The position numbers and the translations under genes were made by a program. Of a DNA stretch of 16,460 nt, positions 1 to 6,383 are shown one piece after another. This DNA comes from Patescibacteria group bacterium (lineage in GTDB: Bacteria; Patescibacteriota; Minisyncoccia; Minisyncoccales; PEYH01), in assembly GCA_018901715.1 (NCBI GenBank), contig JAHIEL010000080.1, forward strand, positions 1 through 16,460. Reading direction: 5' to 3'. Within the stretch, counting starts at the first letter, position 1. Each line of letters opens with the position of its first letter. The notes beneath the pieces were generated by a model. The model worked only from the letters and a program-made list of their open reading frames with translations. It had not been told where the DNA came from and did not search any database.

Positions 1-267
1 ACAATGGAGCGGATAATCCCAGATTTTAACGGGTGCGACCCGTTAAATTGGAAGAATAGTGCAGAAAAAGGAGGAACGCCAAAAGCTCAAAATAGCGAAG
101 AAAAAGAAATTTTAGAAAAACAAATTACCAGTGTGCCTCAAAACATAAATTATTCAGGTTTTTCTTCCGCTTTAATCCCGGGAATGACTATATCTTTATT
201 AAGCTCTATGCTCTCTATGGGTTTTGTCTTGAAAATTAAACAAAAAAAGAATAATATAAAAGTATGA
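1..267 (+). CDS. C-terminal end of an unidentified membrane-anchored protein (5' partial)
   Basis: The frame is open at the left window edge, so this is most likely the end of a longer gene; the ATG at 4 need not be the real start. The visible 88 codons give a polar, Lys/Glu-rich stretch followed by one hydrophobic segment near the end (around SALIPGMTISLLSSMLSMGF) and a basic tail (KIKQKKNN). That is the layout of a C-terminal membrane anchor with a short cytoplasmic tail, so the missing N-terminal part is probably outside the membrane. A palindrome at 25-47 lies inside the reading frame and encodes FNGCDPLN, which may be an inserted repeat. The stop overlaps the yebC start by 4 nt (ATGA), implying translational coupling. 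I do not recognise the family. Confidence 0.55.
   Translation, partial: TMERIIPDFNGCDPLNWKNSAEKGGTPKAQNSEEKEILEKQITSVPQNINYSGFSSALIPGMTISLLSSMLSMGFVLKIKQKKNNIKV
25..47. repeat. Perfect short palindrome inside coding sequence
   Basis: The arms TTTAACGGGT (25-34) and ACCCGTTAAA (38-47) are perfectly complementary, 10 bp, around a 3-nt loop GCG. It has the same architecture as the palindromes at 10034-10056 and 11545-11571: each stem closes on GT/AC around three bases. Unlike those two it lies within a reading frame. It may be one copy of a dispersed short palindromic repeat. Confidence 0.6.
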
Positions 268-980
268 GTGGACATAGTCATGCTAAAACAGTAAAACACA
301 CAAAAGATGCTGCAGGCCAAAAACGGGGGCAGGTTTTTTCTAAGCTTTCAGCTGCTATAACTATTGCTGCAAAAGATGGAGGAAATCCTAATATGAACTC
401 CAAATTAAGAATGACAATAGACAAGGCAAAAAAAGCCAATATGCCAAGCGATAATATTGAAAAAGCGATAAAAAGAGGCACTGGCGAAATTGAGGGAGAA
501 ATATTAGAAGAATTTACTTTTGAAGCATACGGACCTGCTAAAAGTGCCCTAATAATCAATGGAATTACAAGCAATAAAAATAGGGCATTGGGTGGAGTCA
601 AAATGATTTTAAATCAACACAACGCAAAAATGGCTGAAACTGGCTCTGTTAAGTGGCAATTTGAAAATAAGGGCATAATAATTATCAACACTGGAGACAA
701 AGATAAAGAAACAACAGAACTAAAGGTTATTGATGCTGGAGCGCAGGATATAAGCTGGCAAGGCGAAGGAGTTTTGGAAATTTATGCAATGCCCGAGGAC
801 TTAGACAATGTGAAAAAAAATATAGAAAAAGAATTTCAAATGGAGTCAGTCCTGCTTGGCTGGGTAGCAAAAGAGGAAATAGAATTAGACGAAAAAGGAA
901 AACAATCAATAAAGAAACTTATTGAGGCCTTAGACGACAACGATGATGTGCAGGAGATTTATAGTAATGTGAAGTTGTAA
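264..980 (+). CDS. yebC: YebC/TACO1 family translation/regulatory protein
   Basis: The 238-residue protein has the usual family length and the hallmark N-terminus MSGHSHAKTVKHTKDAAGQK, then KLSAAITIAAKDGG and DKAKKANMPSDNIEKAIKRGTG at about residues 28-74. Family members are cytoplasmic. They were first described as transcriptional regulators and more recently linked to translation, including relief of ribosome stalling; which role applies here cannot be read from sequence. The start overlaps the preceding stop (ATGA), with no clear Shine-Dalgarno sequence. ruvC follows after 59 nt with its own promoter, matching the common yebC-ruvC neighbourhood, but ruvA and ruvB are not downstream. The call is secure. 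Confidence 0.96.
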   Translation: MSGHSHAKTVKHTKDAAGQKRGQVFSKLSAAITIAAKDGGNPNMNSKLRMTIDKAKKANMPSDNIEKAIKRGTGEIEGEILEEFTFEAYGPAKSALIINGITSNKNRALGGVKMILNQHNAKMAETGSVKWQFENKGIIIINTGDKDKETTELKVIDAGAQDISWQGEGVLEIYAMPEDLDNVKKNIEKEFQMESVLLGWVAKEEIELDEKGKQSIKKLIEALDDNDDVQEIYSNVKL

Positions 981-1003
981 AAAAATCTAAAATTAAAACC
1001 TAA

Positions 1004-1033
1004 TTAGCAGATTTTTTTTATTTTTGCTACAAT
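1004..1033 (+). promoter_or_regulatory. Extended -10 promoter of ruvC, probably leaderless
   Basis: TACAAT at 1028-1033 is preceded by TGC, giving an extended -10. TTAGCA at 1004-1009 is a weak -35 with an 18-nt spacer. The ruvC ATG begins at 1040, about where transcription would start, so the mRNA would have almost no 5' leader. Confidence 0.55.
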
Positions 1034-1039
1034 AGATTT

Positions 1040-1537
1040 ATGATTATTTTAGGAGTTGACCCTGGAACAGCAACTACGGGATGGGGTGTTATAAAAATAG
1101 AAAATGGTGGAAACCTAGAGTATTTGGATTGCGGGTGCATTAAAACTTCCAAGGACTTAAAAGCAGAAGATAGATTAAATCAAATTTATAACGAGCTATT
1201 TAAAATAATAAAGGACTTTAGCCCCAAAATTTTAGTAGTAGAAAAATTATTCTTTTTTAAAAACGCTAAAACAGCCATTCCTGTTAGTCAGGCAAGAGGA
1301 GTAATTCTTTTGGCAGGAGCTAAGAAAAAAATTCCTATTTATGAATTCACCCCGCTTCAAGTAAAGCTAAATATTGTGGGTTATGGCAGAGCAGAAAAAA
1401 TTCAAGTTCAGAAAATGATTAAAAAGATATTAAATCTTGATGAAATTCCCAGACCAGATGATGCGGCAGATGCTCTCGGCTTAGCCATATCTTATGCTTA
1501 TTTATTAGATTCACAAAAAAACACTAAAAACTCTTGA
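1040..1537 (+). CDS. ruvC: Crossover junction endodeoxyribonuclease RuvC
   Basis: The 165-residue protein has the RuvC/RNase H-like fold signature. The N-terminal motif is ILGVDPGTATTGWG with catalytic D7. The second acidic residue is E68 in LVVEKLFF, and the last pair is D141 and D144 in RPDDAADALGLA, matching the four acidic residues of characterised RuvC. RuvC is the dimeric resolvase that cuts Holliday junctions symmetrically, normally with the RuvAB motor. ruvA and ruvB are not in this window. A promoter sits directly against the start codon. The stop codon TGA (1535-1537) lies inside the -35 box of the next promoter. All key residues are present and the length is normal. Confidence 0.97.
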   Translation: MIILGVDPGTATTGWGVIKIENGGNLEYLDCGCIKTSKDLKAEDRLNQIYNELFKIIKDFSPKILVVEKLFFFKNAKTAIPVSQARGVILLAGAKKKIPIYEFTPLQVKLNIVGYGRAEKIQVQKMIKKILNLDEIPRPDDAADALGLAISYAYLLDSQKNTKNS

Positions 1538-1561
1538 CAAGTTGCAAGTAAAAACTATAAT
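1534..1561 (+). promoter_or_regulatory. Full-consensus sigma70-type promoter
   Basis: TTGACA at 1534-1539 and TATAAT at 1556-1561 are both perfect consensus hexamers, separated by 16 nt. The -35 box overlaps the end of ruvC. The promoter points at the hyperacidic small protein gene (ATG at 1616), with a leader of roughly 45-50 nt. It is the closest match to consensus that I found in the window. Confidence 0.85.
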
Positions 1562-1570
1562 GGTCATACG

Positions 1571-1595
1571 AAGAGAAAAAGGTCGTCTCTTTTTT
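1571..1595 (+). promoter_or_regulatory. Leader hairpin with T-run, possible attenuator
   Basis: AAGAGA (1571-1576) pairs with TCTCTT (1586-1591) around a 9-nt loop, and the right arm runs into a T stretch ending at 1595. It lies just after the predicted transcription start of the hyperacidic protein gene, so it could be a weak terminator or attenuator, or only a leader stem. The stem is short and GC-poor. Confidence 0.3.
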
Positions 1596-1615
1596 AAAAT
1601 TAAAATCAAATAAAT

Positions 1616-1870
1616 ATGGAATACAAAGATATTATCCTAAACCAAGAAGAGGAAGAAGATACGGATGAAGATGTTGATGAGGAAACTATAGATCAGGAAG
1701 ATACTGAAATAGGTGATGATACTGACAGCGCTGAAGAGACCCCAGAAGAAGATGCAAGCGTAAGCGAAGAATCAGGAGATGACGAGGACGAAGAAGAGGA
1801 AGAAGAAGCCGTGACTGAGACAGAAGATGATGCAGAAGAAAGCACAGAAGACGAAGACACAGATCTTTAA
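1616..1870 (+). CDS. Hyperacidic low-complexity small protein
   Basis: This 84-residue protein has 48 Asp/Glu residues (about 57%) and one Lys, with almost no hydrophobic core after the N-terminal MEYKDIILNQ. It is almost certainly disordered and very negatively charged. It has no signal peptide or membrane segment, so it is predicted to be cytoplasmic. It has its own consensus promoter (1534-1561) and strong terminator (1880-1912), forming a self-contained, probably highly expressed unit, which argues that it is real rather than a low-complexity artefact. A role as a nucleic-acid mimic, counter-ion or chaperone for basic proteins would be speculation. I cannot assign a family. Confidence 0.75.
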   Translation: MEYKDIILNQEEEEDTDEDVDEETIDQEDTEIGDDTDSAEETPEEDASVSEESGDDEDEEEEEEAVTETEDDAEESTEDEDTDL

Positions 1871-1879
1871 TCTTTAAAC

Positions 1880-1912
1880 AAAAATCCCGCTATTATTAAT
1901 AGCGGGATTTTT
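1880..1912 (+). terminator. Strong intrinsic terminator
   Basis: A perfect 14-bp stem pairs 1880-1893 with 1899-1912 (core ATCCCGCTAT / ATAGCGGGAT) around the 5-nt loop TATTA, and the right arm ends in TTTTT. It lies 9 nt after the hyperacidic protein stop and ends only 6 nt before the ATG of the penicillin-binding protein gene. Confidence 0.88.
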
Positions 1913-1918
1913 GAACCA

Positions 1919-3841
1919 ATGGAAGATAATAGTTATCATTCTAAGACCTATAAAACAAAGAAAGGGTTGAAAAGGATTTTGAAAAGATTGGGACTATTAG
2001 TCCTGTTTTCTATTATTATTGGCGTACTTTTTGCTTTGGGAATTTTTATATTTTACGCAAAAGATTTGCCAAGACCGGAAGTTTTTAGTGAAAGACAGCA
2101 AATTCTGCCAACTAGAATATATGACAGGACAGGAGAAACTCTTTTGCGAACAATTTACGAAGAAGAAAAAAGAACAATAATAAACATAGATGACGCTCCT
2201 GAGCACCTGCTTAACGCCATATTGGCAGCAGAAGATGCAAATTTTTATAAACACAATGGTGTGGATTTTAAAGGCGTTGCTAGAGCAATTATGGTTGATT
2301 TACAACTAGGGCATCCAGCTCAAGGCGCATCTACTATTAGCCAACAACTTATCCGTTCTACATATCTAACTTTAGAAAAAACCATTGAAAGAAAAGTGCG
2401 GGAAATGGTCTTAACGATAGAGCTTGAAAGGCGCTATTCAAAAAAACAAATACTTGAATGGTATATCAACCAAATTCCATTAGGTCCGAATATTTACGGA
2501 GTTGGCGAGGCATCTAAAACATATTTTGGAAAAGATATTCAAGAACTCACATTGCCTGAATCAGCTATTATTGCATCTTTGATAAAAGCGCCGAGCTTTT
2601 ATTCCCCTTTTGGTCAAAACATAGATGAGTTAATGGGAAGAAAGGATTATGTTCTAAAAAGAATGCTTCAAGAAAATTTTATTGATGAAGAATTATTTGC
2701 CAGTTCCACTCAAAAAGAAATTCAATTTGCAGAACGACAAAAATCTCTTTTAATTGCTCCTCATTTTGTTTTATATGTTGAAAATTATTTATATCAAAAA
2801 TACGGAGCTAATTTTTTAAACAAACACGGATTAAAAGTTTACACTACTTTAGATTTAGAATTGCAACAAAAAGCAGAAGAAATAGTAAAAACCGGAACGG
2901 AAACAAACAAATATTACAACTCTTATAATGCTGCGCTTGTTGCTATGACCCCGTACAACGGCGAAATCGTGGCCATGGTGGGCTCAAAAGATTATTTCGG
3001 GGAATCATACCCTGAGGGATGTACTCCAGGCAAGGACTGCAAATTTGAGCCAAAAGTAAATGTGGCTATTTACGGAGAAGGACAACAGCCGGGCTCTGCA
3101 TTTAAACCGTTTGCTTATGCAACTGCTTTTAAAAAGGGGTACACTCCGAATTCTATTGTGGTTGACGAAAAAACAAATTTTGGCGTGTGGGGCGACGAAG
3201 AATATATCCCTGAAAACTATGATGGCAGATACAGAGGGGCTGTAACATTTAGACAGGCATTATCCCAGTCATTAAACATTCCTGCTATTAAAGTTTTATT
3301 AATGGCAGGCATTCAGGATTCTATACAAACAGCTCACGATATGGGAATTACAACGCTAAATAGGGGGGCTTCCTTTTATGGACCATCGTTAGTTTTGGGC
3401 TCTGGAGAAGTAAAATTATTAGATATGGTAGCAAGTTATAGCGTATTTTCTAATAATGGTTTAAAAGTGGATCCAACTGTTATTTTAAAAATTGAAGATA
3501 GTCAGGGAAATATTATAGAAACAAACAACAAATATCCTAGAAGGGTGCTTTCTGAAGAAGTTTGTGGATACATAAACGATATTCTTTCTGATAATGATGC
3601 GCGCGCAGGTATGTTTGGTAGAAATTCCTATCTCTATTTTAAGGACTATCCAGAAGTAGCAGCTAAAACCGGAACAACAGATGGATTCAGGGATGCGTGG
3701 GCAATTGGTTATAGCAAAGAAATCGCAGCAGGTGTTTGGACAGGCAATAACGATAACTCATCAACAGCAAAACAGCCCGGCCTTATAATGGCCGGACCTA
3801 TTTGGCATCAATTTATGCAATTTGCCATGGATCACTTATAA
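1919..3841 (+). CDS. Class A penicillin-binding protein (transglycosylase/transpeptidase)
   Basis: The 640-residue bifunctional enzyme has a short basic cytoplasmic tail, one membrane segment at about residues 25-47, then a GT51 glycosyltransferase domain with catalytic E105 in AAEDANFYKHNGVD and the GASTISQQLIR motif. The C-terminal transpeptidase domain has S393-AFK (SxxK), S451-LN (SxN) and K583-TG (KTGTT). All active-site motifs are present, so it should polymerise and cross-link peptidoglycan outside the membrane. It resembles PBP1A/PbpF-type proteins. The ATG at 1919 has no Shine-Dalgarno sequence and follows a terminator hairpin by 6 nt, so how it is transcribed is unclear. It converges with the next gene, with 2 nt between stops. 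Confidence 0.95.
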   Translation: MEDNSYHSKTYKTKKGLKRILKRLGLLVLFSIIIGVLFALGIFIFYAKDLPRPEVFSERQQILPTRIYDRTGETLLRTIYEEEKRTIINIDDAPEHLLNAILAAEDANFYKHNGVDFKGVARAIMVDLQLGHPAQGASTISQQLIRSTYLTLEKTIERKVREMVLTIELERRYSKKQILEWYINQIPLGPNIYGVGEASKTYFGKDIQELTLPESAIIASLIKAPSFYSPFGQNIDELMGRKDYVLKRMLQENFIDEELFASSTQKEIQFAERQKSLLIAPHFVLYVENYLYQKYGANFLNKHGLKVYTTLDLELQQKAEEIVKTGTETNKYYNSYNAALVAMTPYNGEIVAMVGSKDYFGESYPEGCTPGKDCKFEPKVNVAIYGEGQQPGSAFKPFAYATAFKKGYTPNSIVVDEKTNFGVWGDEEYIPENYDGRYRGAVTFRQALSQSLNIPAIKVLLMAGIQDSIQTAHDMGITTLNRGASFYGPSLVLGSGEVKLLDMVASYSVFSNNGLKVDPTVILKIEDSQGNIIETNNKYPRRVLSEEVCGYINDILSDNDARAGMFGRNSYLYFKDYPEVAAKTGTTDGFRDAWAIGYSKEIAAGVWTGNNDNSSTAKQPGLIMAGPIWHQFMQFAMDHL

Positions 3842-3843
3842 CT

Positions 3844-4686
3844 CTAAATCAACACATTCGCACTATTTTTTATTCTTAAATCTTCCAAAAACACTTTTTC
3901 TGTTTTCTTATTATATTTTTTTCTAGTTCCAAATTTAATGTGATATTCAATTTTATTTTTTTCACAAAAATTTATTACAAAATCAGCACAATTATCATAA
4001 AACTCTTTATTGTTTTGAAATTCAGTAACTTTAATATTGTAATTTAATTTTCCAAAAATTATCTTATCTACAAATTTAACTGCACTTAGAACCTCAGCCA
4101 AACTCTGATCTCTAGATAAACTGGGGATTGGATATGGCTCCATGCTTATCCATGTTTTCAGCCCCTTATCATGTAAATATTTTAGAGATTTTATCCTTGA
4201 TTGATATGGTGCAGATCCGGGCTCAAACATATCTTTAAATCTCTTACTAAGAGAAACAATAGTAATCCCGTATTCGTTTGCTTTACTGTATTTGCTCAAA
4301 TCAGATAGTTTCTTGGGATAAATTCCCTTAGTCAAAACTGTGCACTTTATTTCATCTTTATTGAGCCGCTCAATTAATTTTAACGACAAATCAATAATCT
4401 CTTTCTGCTTATACATAAAAGGATCTGTTGTGAAGCAGAGATGAACGGTTTTGATTTTATCTTTTAATTTTGGAAGCTCTTTATTCAAAAGCTCTAAAGC
4501 ATTAGATACAATTTTGGGCTTAATCCAATCGTTATAATCTTTTATAACTCCACATCTTTTTTTCATCATCATTGCATAACACGGAAATCTACAACCGTGA
4601 GAGCATCCTTCTGCATGATTGATGCAATAGTCGGCATATTCTACGCCGCTTTTGTATAGTAAAGTTTTTCTTTTTATCTTTTTCAT
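3844..4686 (-). CDS. Radical-SAM-like protein with CX3CX3C cluster (TcmP partner type)
   Basis: The 280-residue protein has an N-terminal cysteine cluster, C28-x3-C32-x3-C36, in GCSHGCRFPCYAM, with an additional C21. The context and later segments (CFTTDPFM around residues 83-90, TVLTKG, WISMEPYPIPS) resemble the SplB/COG1533 and DUF5131 (Gp37/Gp68) group of radical SAM-like proteins. The canonical radical SAM spacing is CX3CX2C; here one proline (P35) lengthens the second gap. Whether it binds a 4Fe-4S cluster and SAM is inference. It lies 40 nt downstream of the TcmP-like gene on the same strand, the known pairing for that family, and has its own extended -10 promoter. Substrate and function are unknown. 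Confidence 0.75.
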   Translation of the reverse strand: MKKIKRKTLLYKSGVEYADYCINHAEGCSHGCRFPCYAMMMKKRCGVIKDYNDWIKPKIVSNALELLNKELPKLKDKIKTVHLCFTTDPFMYKQKEIIDLSLKLIERLNKDEIKCTVLTKGIYPKKLSDLSKYSKANEYGITIVSLSKRFKDMFEPGSAPYQSRIKSLKYLHDKGLKTWISMEPYPIPSLSRDQSLAEVLSAVKFVDKIIFGKLNYNIKVTEFQNNKEFYDNCADFVINFCEKNKIEYHIKFGTRKKYNKKTEKVFLEDLRIKNSANVLI

Positions 4687-4706
4687 GATAATTACTCTAT
4701 AAATAA

Positions 4707-4715
4707 ATTATAGCA
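4707..4715 (-). promoter_or_regulatory. Extended -10 promoter before the radical-SAM-like gene
   Basis: Read on the minus strand, TGC is followed by a perfect TATAAT (TATAAT at 4712-4707, TGC at 4715-4713). No good -35 is visible, as is usual for extended -10 promoters. The predicted start near 4700 gives a leader of about 14 nt, so this gene may be expressed separately from the TcmP-like gene. Confidence 0.5.
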
Positions 4716-4726
4716 CCTTTCAGTGT

Positions 4727-5848
4727 TTATAAAAATTTTATCTGACAACAATCCTCGGGATAACGGGTGCGTATAATTTTACATTTGCTAGATTTTGCGC
4801 ATTTATCACATTTTCTAATAATTTTTGGTGGATTTGCTTTCTCCATGACTCCGAGAATCTGTGTCTTATAGTGAGTTTCCCTGAAATAAGTTTTTGTTAG
4901 AATAAAATATTCTAGATCTCTGATAGTTACAATCTTGCCCCTAAACTTCTCTAATATAATTTTTTTTAATAAATGATATCTCGGTTCTTTTTCAAATAAC
5001 ATAGGTTGCAATGGATTATGCGTTGCGTCTGAGAATTGAAAATTTCCATATCCATCAACCTTCCACATAGCTTCTTTCATTTTTTTCAAACCGACTATAT
5101 TATTCGTTCCAAAAAATAAGAAATAATCTGTTTTATTGCTTTTATTTTTCATTTCGAAGGATCTGACAAATTCGATATTTGCATTTTTTTCAAGCTGATT
5201 CTTGTAAACCTCATGGAGCATGCTCTTTCTTTTTCCCGGATCCTTTATAGATAGAACTGCTCTCCACTGATTTGTTCCGAATATTTTATCAAAATTTTTA
5301 GAAAGTTCGGGTTTCTTTAAAAATCTATTTATTTCTTCATACATAAAAGTAATCAAAACCTCGCAACCCTTATTTTCCATAATTCTTTTAACTAATTTAA
5401 ATGAAAGCGGAAACCCAAATGGATCAACAAAAACAAATGCGGGGGCTATTTTTTGTTTTTGCCCATCGAGAGAATCAAAAATATCTTTTAACTTTTCGCC
5501 AAACCTAGCATGTTCGATCTTAATTTTTATATTTGAAGGCAATGGAGACATTTTAGAAATCTTTTGATCCAAAAAATCACACCTATCTTTATCGGCCTCA
5601 AAAAAGAACATCCTTATCTCAGAAGTTATGTTGGCCTTATGATTTTTAATCGCATTAATCGCAATTATGGGGGAACCTATTTCTCCGTTTTTATATTCTC
5701 CCGGTCCAGCGAACCCATCAATATAAAGAATCTTCTTGTTCGTATTCGCCATAATTGGCAACCATGCATCCAAATATTTCTTTAAAATTATATGTTTCAT
5801 TTCTGTGTGTGGTTGCATTTTCCAAATCACAGTTTTTATTTTTGACAT
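4727..5848 (-). CDS. tcmP: Three-Cys-motif partner protein (TcmP-like), methyltransferase fold
   Basis: The 373-residue protein opens with a W-x4-H-x4-K-type segment and KKYLDAWLPIM, then YIDGFAGPGEYKNGE (D44-GFAGPG50), FFEAD (84-86) and FVDPFGFP (D142-PFG). These match motifs I, II and IV of a Rossmann-type methyltransferase fold and the layout of the three-Cys-motif partner family, named for its pairing with a radical-SAM-like protein. That partner is the next gene. The C-terminus has its own cysteine cluster, C347-x2-C350-x5-C356 and C367-C368, possibly metal-binding. The start is ATG at 5848 with AAATTT before it and no SD. The gene lies 60 nt downstream of a GIY-YIG gene. The biochemical activity is not known to me. 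Confidence 0.82.
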   Translation of the reverse strand: MSKIKTVIWKMQPHTEMKHIILKKYLDAWLPIMANTNKKILYIDGFAGPGEYKNGEIGSPIIAINAIKNHKANITSEIRMFFFEADKDRCDFLDQKISKMSPLPSNIKIKIEHARFGEKLKDIFDSLDGQKQKIAPAFVFVDPFGFPLSFKLVKRIMENKGCEVLITFMYEEINRFLKKPELSKNFDKIFGTNQWRAVLSIKDPGKRKSMLHEVYKNQLEKNANIEFVRSFEMKNKSNKTDYFLFFGTNNIVGLKKMKEAMWKVDGYGNFQFSDATHNPLQPMLFEKEPRYHLLKKIILEKFRGKIVTIRDLEYFILTKTYFRETHYKTQILGVMEKANPPKIIRKCDKCAKSSKCKIIRTRYPEDCCQIKFL

Positions 5849-5908
5849 AAATTTTCAATTTTTCTAAATTATTTAAAGTCTCTTTTTCTAATTTTCGTTC
5901 ATGGTTTT

Positions 5909-6319
5909 CTATTGAAATAAATTAAATTGTGGTTTCAATGCATAATCTAACATTTTCTCAATAACTTGCCTTGTTTCTTCGCCTTCCATTTCTTTCCAAT
6001 AAATTCTTAATTTGCCCTGATGGCTTGAAAAAAATCTATGCCATCTCTTATTATTTGTATCGCCTGAGACCTCTTGATATGAGGAGATGTAATGATTCCT
6101 AATCCTATTAAATAATGGCTGACCTTTGTCAACATAGAGAATAATTCCGTTTTTTTCATAAACATATAATCCATTCTTCCTCAAAACAATATCTTCTATT
6201 TGGTCTAATTTTTGAGAGTCTTCGGGAGCAGTATCTCTATGAATAATCTCAAGAGAATGCCAATTAGTCATTGGTAAAAAATTGTTATTTTCTAAAAATT
6301 TTTCTATTTTTTGTTTCAT
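5909..6319 (-). CDS. GIY-YIG nuclease-like protein with altered YIG motif
   Basis: In this 136-residue protein, residues 50-77 read GLYVY...ILYVDKGQPLFNRIRNHY, the pattern of the GIY-YIG fold: GLY for GIY, YVD-KG for YIG, then R72/R74 and H76. The C-terminal helix supplies E121 and KPQFN (N133), matching the conserved metal-binding Glu and the PxFN element. The Gly of YIG is Asp (D64) here, with a Gly two residues later, so nuclease activity is plausible but not assured. About 45 N-terminal residues precede the domain (LPMTNWHSLEIIHRD), unlike UvrC or homing nucleases. It is co-directional with and 60 nt from the TcmP-like gene, suggesting one functional cassette. Confidence 0.72.
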   Translation of the reverse strand: MKQKIEKFLENNNFLPMTNWHSLEIIHRDTAPEDSQKLDQIEDIVLRKNGLYVYEKNGIILYVDKGQPLFNRIRNHYISSYQEVSGDTNNKRWHRFFSSHQGKLRIYWKEMEGEETRQVIEKMLDYALKPQFNLFQ

Positions 6320-6341
6320 ATTAATATTCTTAAACTTTTTT

Positions 6342-6366
6342 AAAAAACCAGAGTTGACGCCATTTT
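6342..6366. repeat. 25-nt direct repeat, copy 1 (pair with 7680-7704)
   Basis: Six A, then C, then CAGAGTTGACGCCATTTT. It matches 7680-7704 at 24 of 25 positions (C/T difference at the seventh base). The two copies bracket about 1.3 kb holding two hypothetical genes. It lies in the gap between the HxSxHxSG gene and the GIY-YIG gene. Confidence 0.75.
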
Positions 6367-6383
6367 TTCAATAATGTATATTT

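Noticed and set aside
278..601. 107-codon open frame on the minus strand opposite yebC
   Set aside because: Antisense shadow of a clearly conserved gene, with no family features.
981..1020. yebC terminator from AAAAATCT / AGATTTTT
   Set aside because: The stem is only A/T-rich with a loop of about 20 nt, too weak to call.
1535..1561. Read-through of ruvC TGA as an alternative genetic code
   Set aside because: RuvC ends at the expected length, and several other genes end cleanly in TGA, TAG or TAA; the standard code fits.
3060..3245. 61-codon frame inside the penicillin-binding protein gene
   Set aside because: Out-of-frame shadow of the transpeptidase domain.
6354..6382. TTGACG-N17-TATATT as a plus-strand promoter
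   Set aside because: No plus-strand gene follows, and the second repeat copy does not keep the -10, so it is better treated as part of the direct repeat.
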